In this document: piece after piece, positions 53,560 to 62,200 of the stretch | How positions within the stretch are numbered: position 1 is the first letter of the stretch | How the letters are laid out: each line of letters begins with the position of its first letter | Origin: Glycomyces tritici | Lineage (GTDB): Bacteria > Actinomycetota > Actinomycetes > Mycobacteriales > Micromonosporaceae | DNA: 64,000 nt | Assembly (NCBI RefSeq): GCF_030403505.1 | Contig: NZ_JAUEMJ010000007.1 | Coordinates: 248,001-312,000, forward strand | Reading direction: 5' to 3' | Position numbers and translations under genes: made by a program | The notes under the pieces: model-generated | Told to the model about the DNA's origin: nothing | Databases searched by the model: none | Seen by the model: only the letters and a program-made list of their open reading frames with translations

Positions 53560-55359
53560 ATGAGACTGAGAGCGCTCACATCACGAGGTCGCGGCGTCGC
53601 CGCGCTCCTCATAGCCTTCCTGATGGTCCTGTCCGCCCAACTGCTCGCGCCCCAAGCGGCGCAAGCGCAGACCGGGCTCACCGTGAACCTCGCCTCCAAC
53701 GCCGGCCCGTCCGAGGGCGTCGGACTCGGCTTCCTCTACGGCATCAACGCGGACGGCTCCCAGCCGCCCGCGTCGCTCCTGGAACCCCTGCGCATGAACG
53801 CCTACCGCGCGGGCGGCCACATGACCCGCGGCTGGATCGAGGACGGGTACCGCAACGGCCAGGCCACCCAGACCATCCTCGCCTCGATCACCTCCCAGGC
53901 GCGGCGCTTCACCGCCGCCCCCTACAACGCCCAGTACCAGGCCATCCTCAGCGACATGTACGGCGCGTACGGCGGCCAGGGCGCGAACACCATGTACCCC
54001 TGCGACAACGGCAACTGCTCGAACTGGGTGACCTTCCTCGAGACCGTCGTCGGGCAGCTGCGCGACACCGGACTGCCGATCGCCTACGACATCTGGAACG
54101 AGCCGGACATCGACATCTTCTGGACGCGCGGGGTCAACAGCCCCCAGTACTTCCAGATGTGGGACACCGCCGTCCGCACCATCCAGCGCGTCGACCCCGA
54201 CGCCGAGATCGTCGGCCCCTCCTTCGCGTACACGCCCGACCGCCGCCCCGAGCAGTGGCAGACCTTCCTCTCGCACGTGAAGGCCGCCGGGACCCTGCCG
54301 GACATGATCGCCAACCACACCCTCGGCAACGTCGACGACCCGGTGCGGGTGGGCGACTCCACGCTCGCAGCGCTGGCCGCCAACGGCATCCCGGCGCTTC
54401 CGCTCTCCGCCAACGAGTACCAGCCGCAGAACATGCAGACCGCCAACGTCACCGCCTGGTACCTGGCCCGGTTCGCGCAGTCCGACTACGACAACGCGAT
54501 GCGCGGCAACTGGGTCTGCTGCCTCACCCCGAACCTGACCGGGCTGCTGACGCAGGTCAACGGCACCTGGGGCCCGACGGGCAACTGGTGGGCGATGAAG
54601 TCCTATGCGGACATGACCGGAACGCTCCTGCAGACCTCCGGCCAGGTCAACGGCACCGCGATCTCGGCGTCGAAGGACGAGGCCGCGCGCCGGGCGGTCG
54701 CGGTCCTGGGCAACATCAACGGCGCCACCGGGGCCACCTCGGTCACCTTCAACGGTCTGGCGTCGGTGCCGTGGCTGACCGAGGGCGGGAACGTCCACGT
54801 CACCGTCAACCGCATGCCCGAGGGGGCGCTGAGCGCGCCGCAGGTCGTGTACAACCAGGACGTGAGCACCGCGAGCGGTTCGATCACGATCCCGTTCAAC
54901 ATCCAGAACGGCAACGACGCGTACTCCGTCTACCTCACCCCGGCGACCGGGGGCGGCGGCGAGGACGCCGGCCAGCTCCGCTCGGCCGCGTCCGGACGCT
55001 GCATGGACGTGCCGAACTCGGCGACGACCAACGGCACCCGCGTCCAGATCTGGGACTGCCACACCGGCGCCAACCAGCAGTGGACGCTGAGCACCGGCGG
55101 CGAACTCTCCGTCTACAGCGGAGGGACGCGGCGCTGCCTCGACGCGTACGGGAACCAGACGACCGCGGGCACGGCCGTGATCATCTGGTCCTGCCACGGC
55201 GGCGCGAACCAGCGCTGGACGATGCAAGCCGACGGCACCGTGAGGAACGCGCTCTCGGGCCTGTGCCTCGACGTCAACGGCGCGGCCACGGCGAACGGCA
55301 CCCAGGCGGTGCTGTGGACCTGCCACGGCCAGCCCAACCAGCGGTGGACCCTAGGCTGA
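53560..55359 (+). CDS. Secreted GH39-like glycosidase with ricin-type lectin domain
   Basis: A 599-residue secreted enzyme. Signal peptide to about residue 36 (PQAAQAQ). The catalytic (beta/alpha)8 part (40-340) has the acid/base E181 in YDIWNEPDIDIFW and a probable nucleophile E286 in PLSANEYQP; a beta domain follows. Residues about 475-599 form a beta-trefoil of three QxW repeats (ANQQWTL, ANQRWTM, PNQRWTL), a CBM13-type binder of xylan or galactose. Clan GH-A is clear; GH39 rather than GH30 is a judgement. ATG 53560 follows GGAG at 53551-53554. Confidence 0.8.
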   Translation: MRLRALTSRGRGVAALLIAFLMVLSAQLLAPQAAQAQTGLTVNLASNAGPSEGVGLGFLYGINADGSQPPASLLEPLRMNAYRAGGHMTRGWIEDGYRNGQATQTILASITSQARRFTAAPYNAQYQAILSDMYGAYGGQGANTMYPCDNGNCSNWVTFLETVVGQLRDTGLPIAYDIWNEPDIDIFWTRGVNSPQYFQMWDTAVRTIQRVDPDAEIVGPSFAYTPDRRPEQWQTFLSHVKAAGTLPDMIANHTLGNVDDPVRVGDSTLAALAANGIPALPLSANEYQPQNMQTANVTAWYLARFAQSDYDNAMRGNWVCCLTPNLTGLLTQVNGTWGPTGNWWAMKSYADMTGTLLQTSGQVNGTAISASKDEAARRAVAVLGNINGATGATSVTFNGLASVPWLTEGGNVHVTVNRMPEGALSAPQVVYNQDVSTASGSITIPFNIQNGNDAYSVYLTPATGGGGEDAGQLRSAASGRCMDVPNSATTNGTRVQIWDCHTGANQQWTLSTGGELSVYSGGTRRCLDAYGNQTTAGTAVIIWSCHGGANQRWTMQADGTVRNALSGLCLDVNGAATANGTQAVLWTCHGQPNQRWTLG

Positions 55360-55365
55360 GTCCAC

Positions 55366-55401
55366 GCTCCGCCCGCCCGCGGTTCAGCGGGCGGGCGGAG
55401 C
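55366..55401. terminator. Bidirectional hairpin between convergent genes
   Basis: GCTCCGCCCGCCCGC and complement with a 6-base loop; the right arm is inside the last codons of the LacI gene. Confidence 0.85.
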
Positions 55402-56421
55402 GGTGCTTGAGCGCAGGAGCAGTTCGGTGGCGATCTCCACGCGCCGATTGGGCGGCGTGCGGCCCGCCGCGAGGTCCAGGAGCATCGCCGCCGCCGTGGC
55501 CGCCATGTCGTGCAGCGGCTGGCGCACCGAGGTGAGCGGCGGAATCATCCACGTGGCCATCGGCAGGTCGTCGAAGCCGACCACGCTGAGGTCGTGCGGC
55601 ACGCGCACGCCGAGCTCGGCCGCGGCGTGGTAGACGCCGAGCGCCGAGCCGTCGTTGCACGCGAAGATCGCCGTGGGCGGGTCCGGGAGGCGCAGCAGGG
55701 TCTTGGCGTGGTCGCGGCCGTCCTCGATCTGGAAGTCGCCGATGCACACCAGCTCGGGGTCCACCGGAACGCCGGCCAGGTCCATCGCGGCGCGGAACCC
55801 GTCCAGCCGGGCCCGGCCCGCGAGCACCCGTTCGGGGCCGGTGATGACGGCGATGCGGCGGTGCCCGAGTTCGAGCAGGTGCCGCGTGGCCTCCAGGCCG
55901 CCGTTCCAGTTGCTGGTGCCCACCGAGGGGTCGTCGTGGCCGGGCTCCCCGGTGGGGTCGACGGCGACTATCGCGATGTCCCTGGTGCGCAGGCGCTCCC
56001 GCTGCTCCGCGGTGACCCCGCAGAAGACGGGGATGACGCCCACCGGGCGGCGGGCCAGCACGTCCTCGACCCAGCCGCGGCCGGGGACGTGGCTGCCGCC
56101 GAGCTCGGAGACGACGACGCCCAGGCCGTTCGCGCGCGCGACTGCGCTCACGCCGTTGACGACCTCGACCGGGTACAGCCCGCGCACCTCGTGGAAGAGG
56201 ACCTCGATGAGCGGCGCGGGGCGTGAGGGGCGCTTCTGGCGGCGGTAGCCGTACCGGCGGATGAGCGTCTCGACGAGCTCGCGGGTCTCGGGGGCGACGT
56301 CGATGCGCCCGTTCACGACCTTGGAGACGGTGGCGACGGAGACGCCGGCCCGTGCGGCGAGCTGCGCGATGGTGAACGGCTCGCCTGGTGGCGCAGCGGG
56401 GGAGTCGGGGGAGGAGGTCAT
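55384..56421 (-). CDS. LacI-family transcriptional regulator
   Basis: A 345-residue LacI/GalR repressor with helix-turn-helix FTIAQLAARAGVSVATVSKVVNG near residues 16-38 and hinge RRYGYRRQKRPSRP, slightly altered from the usual GYxPN. It is divergent from the secreted GH127 gene. A LacI-type operator GTTACCGATAAC lies 73 bp upstream of its start. It is likely to control the GH127 and perhaps the GH39-like gene. Confidence 0.92.
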   Translation of the reverse strand: MTSSPDSPAAPPGEPFTIAQLAARAGVSVATVSKVVNGRIDVAPETRELVETLIRRYGYRRQKRPSRPAPLIEVLFHEVRGLYPVEVVNGVSAVARANGLGVVVSELGGSHVPGRGWVEDVLARRPVGVIPVFCGVTAEQRERLRTRDIAIVAVDPTGEPGHDDPSVGTSNWNGGLEATRHLLELGHRRIAVITGPERVLAGRARLDGFRAAMDLAGVPVDPELVCIGDFQIEDGRDHAKTLLRLPDPPTAIFACNDGSALGVYHAAAELGVRVPHDLSVVGFDDLPMATWMIPPLTSVRQPLHDMAATAAAMLLDLAAGRTPPNRRVEIATELLLRSSTAPPAR

Positions 56422-56477
56422 GCGTGGATTCTAGCTGCGGTGGCACCGACAACGCCGGGTCGAGCGCGTTCCGAGGC

Positions 56478-56544
56478 TTGACATCCATTGATGGTTACCG
56501 ATAACTTATATTTCGAAGTTTCGATCTATCAATCGAAAGCTTCG
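56478..56544 (+). promoter_or_regulatory. Promoter, LacI-type operator and CGAA elements before GH127
   Basis: TTGACA (56478-56483) and TAACTT (56502-56507) with an 18-bp spacer; GTTACCGATAAC (56494-56505) overlaps the -10 box. CGAAGTTTCG (56514-56523) and CGAAAGCTTCG (56534-56544) follow at the expected transcription start. Confidence 0.55.
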
Positions 56545-56640
56545 GTTCGACCGAGACCCGGTACCACCCCCACCTCGGTCGGCTCCACCTGCGGCGCCGA
56601 CGCCGTCCTCGCCGACATCTCCCACGATGCCAACGCCTGA
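56491..56640 (+). CDS. Candidate 49-residue peptide of unknown function
   Basis: An unlisted short frame, ATG to TGA, encoding MVTDNLYFEVSIYQ..., then a Thr/Ser-rich part with one Cys (VGSTCGADAVLADISHDANA). The second half has nearly only G/C third positions, the local coding pattern, and a strong hairpin follows directly. The start region overlaps the operator and has no ribosome site, so the true start is uncertain. It could be a small secreted or modified peptide precursor, or a gene remnant. No modifying enzyme is nearby. Confidence 0.35.
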   Translation: MVTDNLYFEVSIYQSKASVRPRPGTTPTSVGSTCGADAVLADISHDANA

Positions 56641-56648
56641 TTCCCCAT

Positions 56649-56690
56649 GGGGCGGCCGGTGCTTCCGAGCGATACCGAACCGGCCGCCCC
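56649..56690 (+). terminator. Hairpin in the GH127 leader
   Basis: GGGGCGGCCGGT and complement (12-bp stem, 18-base loop), nine bases after the small frame and 92 bases before the GH127 start. Either a terminator for a short transcript or an attenuator. Confidence 0.65.
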
Positions 56691-56782
56691 GCCCCGTCGG
56701 ACGGATTGACCATCGCATTTATATATGTCGATTTCTGCTAACGTAAGTTCTCGGTAACATTTCCCTTTTGGAGGTACGCCTC

Positions 56783-59518
56783 ATGTCAACCGCACCCCTC
56801 AGCCGCCGCCGGCTGATCCAGGCCGCCGGCGTCGCAGCCGTGGCCACCGCCGCCCCCGGCGTCGGCGGCGGCCACGCGCAGGCCGCACTCGCGCCGGCCC
56901 GGCCCGACATCGGCGCCGCCGCCTTCGAATTCCCCCTCGGCCAGGTCACCCTGAACGCGGGCCGCTGGCTCGACAACCAGAACCGCACCCTCGCGTACCT
57001 GCGGTTCATCGACGTCAACCGGCTGCTCTACAACTTCCGCGCCACCCACCGGCTGTCCACGGGGGGCGCGGCCCCGAACGGCGGCTGGGACGCCCCCGAC
57101 TTCCCCTTCCGCACCCACATGCAAGGCCACTTCCTCACCGCGTGGGCGCAAGGATGGGCCGTGCTCGGCGACACGACCTGCCGCGACAAGGCGAACACCA
57201 TGGTCGCCGAACTCGCCAAGTGCCAGGCCAACAACGCCGCCGCCGGATTCGCCGCCGGGTACCTCAGCGGGTTCCCCGAGTCCAACTTCGACGCCCTCGA
57301 GAACGGCACCAAGGGCGACGTCCTGTACTACGTCATCCACAAGACCCTCGCCGGACTCCTCGACGTGTGGCGGCTCATGGGCTCCACCCAGGCCCGCGAC
57401 GTGCTCCTGGGCCTCGCGGGATGGGTCGACGCCCGCACCGCGCGGCTCTCCACGACGCAGATGCAGAACGTGCTGCGCGTCGAGTTCGGCGGCATGAACA
57501 CCGTCCTCGCCGACCTCTACCAGCAGACGGGCACCGAGCGCTGGCTCACCGCCGCGAAGCGGTTCGACCACGCGGCGGTCTTCGACCCGCTCGCGAGCAA
57601 CCAGGACCGGTTGAACGGCCTTCACGCCAACACCCAGGTGCCCAAGGTGATCGGGGCGGCCCGCGAGTACAAGGCCACCGGCACGACCCGCTACCGCGAC
57701 ATCGCCCGGAACTTCTGGAACATCGTGGTCGGCGCCCACACCTACGTGATCGGCGGCAACAGCGAGGCCGAGCACTTCCGCGCCCCGAACGCCATCGCCG
57801 GGTACCTCGACACCGACACGTGCGAAGGCTGCAACACCTACAACATGCTCCGCCTCACCCGCGAGCTGTGGCTCCTCGACCCGAACAACGCCGCCTACTT
57901 CGACTACTACGAGCGGGCGCTGCTCAACCACCTCATCGGCTGGCAGAACCCGGCCGACCCGCACGGGCACATCACCTACTTCACGCCCCTGAACCCGGGC
58001 GGGCGCCGCGGCGTCGGCCCGGCCTGGGGCGGCGGCACCTGGAGCACCGACTACAACTCGTTCTGGTGCTGCCAGGGCACGGGCCTCGAGACGTTCACCA
58101 AGCTCATGGACTCGGTGTACTTCAAGGCCGACACGACCCTGTACGTCAACCTCTACACGCCCTCGCGCCTGAACTGGACCGAACGCGGCATCACCGTCGT
58201 GCAGTCCACGTCGTACCCCGTGAGCGACACGAGCACGCTCACCGTCACCGGCGCCGCGAGCGGGTCCTGGACGATGCGACTGCGCATCCCCGCCTGGACC
58301 CAGGGCGCGGTCATCAGCGTCAACGGCCAGGCCCAGGCCGTCACCGCGACCCCGGGCACCTACGCGGTGCTGACCCGCACATGGGCCTCCGGCGACGTGG
58401 TCACCGTCAAGCTCCCGATGAGCGTGAAGATGCAGGCGGCCAACGACGACGAGAACGTCGCAGCGGTCGTCTTCGGCCCCACGGTCCTCTCCGGCAACTA
58501 CGGGAGCACCGCCCTCGGCACGCTGCCCTCCCTCGACCCGGACTCGATCGAGCGGACCAGCACCTCCGCGCTCGCGTTCAGGGCCACCGCCGACGGCGCC
58601 ACCGTGAACCTCGGCCCGTTCTTCGACGCCCACGGCCACAACTACACCGTCTACTGGAACGCCTCCGGCGAAGGCGGGTCGACCGGCGCGCCCGCGTTCA
58701 AGCTCTACAACGCCAACTCGAACCTGGTCCTCGGCGTGCAGGACATGTCAACGGCCGCAGGCGGTTTCGCGTTGCAGTGGAACGACACCGGCACCGCCGA
58801 CCACAAATGGGAAGTGGTGGCCTCCGGCGCGACCGTGAAACTGCGCAACCGCAACTCCGGCCTGGTGCTGGGCGTGCAGGACATGTCGACCGCCGACAAC
58901 GCGCGCATCGTCCAGTGGAACGACAGCGGCACCGCCGACCACCTCTGGACCCTCGTCGACACCGGCGATGGCCGCCACAAGATCCGCAACGCCCACACCG
59001 GGAAGCTCCTGGCGATCCTCAACGCCGCCACCGCCGCCGGCGGCCAGGCCGTGCAGGATCCCGACAACGGGACCGCCGACAACCTCTGGCGGTTCGTCCC
59101 CGACGGAGCCCGCCGCATCCAGAACGTCAACAGCGGCATGGTGATCGGCATCCAGAACATGTCCACCGCCAACGGCGGCCTCGCCGTCCAGTGGGGGAGC
59201 ACCGGCACCGCCGACCACTTCTGGACCGCCGTGCTCGACACCGGCGGCTACTTCAAGCTGCGCAACGGCAACAGCGGCAAGGTCCTCGGCGTCGAGAACG
59301 CCTCCACCGCAGCGGGCGCGCGCGTCCTGCAATGGGACGACAACGGCACGAGCGACCACCGCTGGCGCCTGCGCTACGGCTCCGGCGGCGCGTTCCGCAT
59401 CCAGTGCGCCAACGGCGGCAAGGTCCTCGGCGTCCAGAACGCCTCGAAGACCCAAGGCGCCCAGGTCGTCACCTGGGACGACACCGGCGCCGCCGACCAC
59501 CTCTGGCGGTTCGTCTAA
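56783..59518 (+). CDS. Secreted GH127 beta-L-arabinofuranosidase with six lectin-like repeats
   Basis: A 911-residue exported enzyme. Tat signal SRRRLIQAAGVAAV to about residue 35. The GH127 domain (45-630) holds E330 (NSEAEHFR), E348/C350 (CEGCNTYNML) and C429/C430 (FWCCQGTG), matching the HypBA1 glutamate, zinc and nucleophile positions. Residues about 640-911 are six copies of a 45-residue unit (NSGLVLGVQDMSTA...QWNDSGTADHLW), two ricin-like beta-trefoils. ATG 56783 follows GGAGG. It would trim beta-arabinosides from plant glycoproteins such as extensin outside the cell. Confidence 0.93.
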   Translation: MSTAPLSRRRLIQAAGVAAVATAAPGVGGGHAQAALAPARPDIGAAAFEFPLGQVTLNAGRWLDNQNRTLAYLRFIDVNRLLYNFRATHRLSTGGAAPNGGWDAPDFPFRTHMQGHFLTAWAQGWAVLGDTTCRDKANTMVAELAKCQANNAAAGFAAGYLSGFPESNFDALENGTKGDVLYYVIHKTLAGLLDVWRLMGSTQARDVLLGLAGWVDARTARLSTTQMQNVLRVEFGGMNTVLADLYQQTGTERWLTAAKRFDHAAVFDPLASNQDRLNGLHANTQVPKVIGAAREYKATGTTRYRDIARNFWNIVVGAHTYVIGGNSEAEHFRAPNAIAGYLDTDTCEGCNTYNMLRLTRELWLLDPNNAAYFDYYERALLNHLIGWQNPADPHGHITYFTPLNPGGRRGVGPAWGGGTWSTDYNSFWCCQGTGLETFTKLMDSVYFKADTTLYVNLYTPSRLNWTERGITVVQSTSYPVSDTSTLTVTGAASGSWTMRLRIPAWTQGAVISVNGQAQAVTATPGTYAVLTRTWASGDVVTVKLPMSVKMQAANDDENVAAVVFGPTVLSGNYGSTALGTLPSLDPDSIERTSTSALAFRATADGATVNLGPFFDAHGHNYTVYWNASGEGGSTGAPAFKLYNANSNLVLGVQDMSTAAGGFALQWNDTGTADHKWEVVASGATVKLRNRNSGLVLGVQDMSTADNARIVQWNDSGTADHLWTLVDTGDGRHKIRNAHTGKLLAILNAATAAGGQAVQDPDNGTADNLWRFVPDGARRIQNVNSGMVIGIQNMSTANGGLAVQWGSTGTADHFWTAVLDTGGYFKLRNGNSGKVLGVENASTAAGARVLQWDDNGTSDHRWRLRYGSGGAFRIQCANGGKVLGVQNASKTQGAQVVTWDDTGAADHLWRFV

Positions 59519-59544
59519 CCCCCGCGGCGGGGGCGGGCCCCGCG

Positions 59545-59561
59545 CCCCCCCCCCCCCCCCC
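59545..59561. repeat. Run of 17 C
   Basis: A mononucleotide tract in GC-rich sequence just after the GH127 stop. Length could be a sequencing artefact. Confidence 0.8.
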
Positions 59562-59607
59562 GGCCGGGGCCGCCCCCCGCCCGCTGCGGCCCGGCCGACC
59601 GGCCAGG

Positions 59608-59620
59608 CGAAAGCTTTTCG
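59608..59620. promoter_or_regulatory. CGAAA-GCT-TTTCG element
   Basis: A symmetrical element of the CGAA/TTCG family, 19 bp before the esterase start. Confidence 0.45.
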
Positions 59621-59639
59621 GAATGCTACGTTTCGCGGC

Positions 59640-60383
59640 ATGGAACCCCTGAACGTCCAGCACGAAGGCCGCACCCTGCGCGGCACCCTCCACCTCCCGC
59701 AGGAGGCCCCCGCACCCGCGGTCGTCCTGTGCCACGGCTTCTCCGGCAACCGGACCGAGTTCGGCCACACCTTCGTGCGCCTGGGCAGGCGCCTGGCCGA
59801 ACGCGGCGTCGCCGCCTACCGCTTCGACTTCGCCGGCGGCGGCGAATCCGACGGCGAGTACGGCGACATCACCGTCTCCGACCAGGTCTCGCAGGTCCTC
59901 GCCGTGCTTGACGCGGTCGGCGCCCACAGCGGCGTCGATGCCGACCGGCTCTCCCTGCTCGGCATGAGCCTCGGCGGCCTGACCGCCTCGCTCGCCGCCG
60001 CCAAGCGCCAGGTCCGCTCGCTCGCCCTGTGGGCCCCCGCCGCCATCGCCGTGGACGCCGAAGTCACCAAGCACCGGCAGGCCGTCATCGCCGAGCACGG
60101 CTACGACGACTTCGGCGGCACCCCGATCTTCAAGCGCTACGCCGACGACGCCGAGACCATCGACGCGTTCGCCGACGCCCGCGGCCACACCGGCCCCGTA
60201 CTCCTCGCCGCCGGCTCCGAGGACAACGTCTTCGGCCCCGGCGTCTTCGACGGCTACCACGACCTCTACGAGTCCCAGCTCGAATACCACAAGCTCAACG
60301 GCGTCGGCCACGGCTTCGAGACCGTCCCCGCCCGCGAGCACCTGCTCGAACTCACCGAAGCGTTCCTCCTGCGCCACATGTGA
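59640..60383 (+). CDS. Alpha/beta hydrolase (esterase-like)
   Basis: A 247-residue cytoplasmic alpha/beta hydrolase similar to cinnamoyl/feruloyl esterases. The oxyanion HGFSGNRTEFGH is near residue 32, the nucleophile Ser in LLGMSLGGLT near 109, an acidic residue in AAGSEDNVFGP and His in VGHGFETVP near 228. It may remove ferulic or acetyl groups from imported wall fragments. The CGAA element upstream links it to the hemicellulase genes. Confidence 0.85.
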   Translation: MEPLNVQHEGRTLRGTLHLPQEAPAPAVVLCHGFSGNRTEFGHTFVRLGRRLAERGVAAYRFDFAGGGESDGEYGDITVSDQVSQVLAVLDAVGAHSGVDADRLSLLGMSLGGLTASLAAAKRQVRSLALWAPAAIAVDAEVTKHRQAVIAEHGYDDFGGTPIFKRYADDAETIDAFADARGHTGPVLLAAGSEDNVFGPGVFDGYHDLYESQLEYHKLNGVGHGFETVPAREHLLELTEAFLLRHM

Positions 60384-60390
60384 GCACGCC

Positions 60391-60424
60391 CGCTCCCCGG
60401 GCCGGAGACCCGGCACGGGGAGCG
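60391..60424. terminator. Bidirectional hairpin
   Basis: CGCTCCCCG and CGGGGAGCG arms with an inner GCCGG/CCGGC stem, between convergent stops at 60383 and 60433. Confidence 0.8.
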
Positions 60425-60432
60425 GCGCTCCC

Positions 60433-60828
60433 TTACGCGACGGCAGTGCCCTCGAGCTCGACCATCTGGCCGGGGACCGCCAACCGCGCCACCCCGAGCA
60501 TCGTGGTCGCCGGCGCCGCCTGCGCCGCCCCGAGGCGTGCGGCCAGCACCCCGTAATGCGGGAACAGCAGGTCCACATCCGTCGTGTACACGTTGAGCCG
60601 CACGAGGTTCGACAGCGACATTCCCGCCGCGGCGAGCACGGCCTCCAGGTTGTCCAGGCTCAGCGCCAGCTGCGCCGCCATGTCGCCCTCGTGCTGCGGC
60701 TTGCCCTCGCCGTCCATCGCGGTCTGGCCCGAGCAGTACAGCGTGCGGGTCTGCCCCGACACCAGCTCGCCCTGGTTGAACCCCAGCGCGAGCGACCAGT
60801 CCACCGGGTTGACCGCGGTTCGTTCCAT
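60433..60828 (-). CDS. RidA (YjgF/YER057c)-family protein
   Basis: A 131-residue RidA-like protein; the family hydrolyses reactive enamine/imine intermediates. Marks are LYCSGQTAMDGEGKP, QLALSLDNLEAVLAAAGMSLSNLVRLNVYTTDVD and the end PATTMLGVARLAVPGQMVELEGTA. The usual catalytic Arg of the RidA subfamily appears as VARLA, so this may be an Rid4-7 type without imine activity. ATG 60828 (MERTAVNP) is chosen; a longer frame lacks support. Divergent from the WYL regulator. Confidence 0.85.
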   Translation of the reverse strand: MERTAVNPVDWSLALGFNQGELVSGQTRTLYCSGQTAMDGEGKPQHEGDMAAQLALSLDNLEAVLAAAGMSLSNLVRLNVYTTDVDLLFPHYGVLAARLGAAQAAPATTMLGVARLAVPGQMVELEGTAVA

Positions 60829-60937
60829 CGCCACAACGGCTCCATTCCATGCACATCGGCGGCACGCTGCCGCCGTGGAACAGAGCCTCGCACCCAATCA
60901 CGACATCTAGTGTCAGGTATTCCAGTAGAGTTTCCGC

Positions 60938-61924
60938 ATGCGCGCCGATCGCCTGGTCTCCCTGGTCCTCCTCCTGCGCCAGCGCGGCCGGATGACCGCC
61001 GAGACCCTCGCCGGGGAACTCGAGGTCTCCACCCGCACCGTGCTGCGCGACATCGAAGCCCTCTCCGCCGCGGGCGTCCCGGTCTACGCCGAACGCGGCC
61101 GCCACGGCGGCTTCGCGCTCCTGCCCGGATTCCGGACCGAGCTCACCGGGCTCAACCACGATGAGGCCCTGGCCCTCCTGACCGCCGGTTCGGGGAGCGG
61201 CGAGCGAGCCTTCGGCCTGGGCTCGGCGCTGGCGTCGGCCATGCGCAAAGTGGTCGACGCGCTGCCGGAGCGCCACCAGGCCGCGGTGGGGGAGGCGGCC
61301 GGGCGGTTCCTGGTCGAACCCGAGACGGACCTGCTCTCGCGGCGGCACACCGCCGAAGCGGTCCCCGAAGCCGTCATGCACGAGGTCCGGCGCGCCGTGC
61401 TGGCGGGACGGCGCCTGCGCCTCCACTACGCGGCCAGCGGCGAGGAGCCGCAGTGGCGCACCGTCGACCCCCTCGGCCTGGTCACGGTGCGCGACCGCGC
61501 CTACCTGCTGGCCACCCGCTCCGGCGCGGACCGCACCTACCGGCTCTCGCGTTGCCTTGCGGCCGAAGTGCTCACCGAACCGGCCGAGCGGCCGGACCGG
61601 CTCGATCTGGACCGGATCTGGCAGGAGCGGTGCGCGCGGTTCCTCGCCGAGGGGCACCTCACCGTGCAGGTCAGGGTCGACCCGGGTCGCCGGGACGACC
61701 TCCTGCAGTCGGCGGTGGCCGTGCGCGCGGAGGCCCCCGAGCCGGACGGCCGCGTGCGGCTCGAGGTCACCTACCAGGACGCCGAGCACGCCGAATGGGC
61801 GCTGTGGCAGCTCGGGACGGACGCCGAAGCCCTTGCGCCGCAGTCGTTGCGGGATGCGCTGCACGCGCGGGCTGCGGCGCTGGCCGCCTGTTACGGCCGT
61901 GTCCACGGTGGGGTGGGTTCTTAA
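60938..61924 (+). CDS. WYL-domain transcriptional regulator
   Basis: A 328-residue DeoR/YafY-type regulator. N-terminal winged helix (LRQRGRMTAETLAGELEVSTRTVLRDIEALSAAGVPV, about 13-49), WYL domain (RLRLHYAASGEEPQWRTVDPLGLVTVRDRAYLLATRSGADRTYRLSR, about 155-201) and a C-terminal extension. It is divergent from the RidA gene (gap 109 bp with the near-palindrome GACATCTAGTGTC at 60901-60918), so it probably controls it. Effector unknown. Confidence 0.92.
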   Translation: MRADRLVSLVLLLRQRGRMTAETLAGELEVSTRTVLRDIEALSAAGVPVYAERGRHGGFALLPGFRTELTGLNHDEALALLTAGSGSGERAFGLGSALASAMRKVVDALPERHQAAVGEAAGRFLVEPETDLLSRRHTAEAVPEAVMHEVRRAVLAGRRLRLHYAASGEEPQWRTVDPLGLVTVRDRAYLLATRSGADRTYRLSRCLAAEVLTEPAERPDRLDLDRIWQERCARFLAEGHLTVQVRVDPGRRDDLLQSAVAVRAEAPEPDGRVRLEVTYQDAEHAEWALWQLGTDAEALAPQSLRDALHARAAALAACYGRVHGGVGS

Positions 61925-62023
61925 TCCGGGTTCAAGCGGGCGGCGACGAAGAGGTGAGGTCGGGGTGCGGTTCGGTGGCGGGGTTGCGGGTTCGTTCGGG
62001 GGTGGGCGGGGACTCATGGACGG

Positions 62024-62200
62024 GGCGTCTTGGCTTGTGGTGCGGTGGGGCCGGGGCGGCGCTCGCGCCCGGGGGCGTCTTGGCTTGCGGTGCGGTGGCG
62101 CGGTGGGGCCGGGGTGGCGACTCGCGAACGCGGGCGTCTTTCCTTGCGGCGTAGTGGGACCGGGGCGGAACGTGAGGGTCTTGTACGCCTGTGGGTGATG
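62024..62200. repeat. Degenerate tandem repeat, about 50-bp unit
   Basis: Three to four copies around GGCGTCTTGGCTTGCGGTGCG, at about 62024, 62074, 62133 and 62176, each followed by a G-rich GGTGGGGCCGGGG segment; later copies are worn. Confidence 0.6.
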
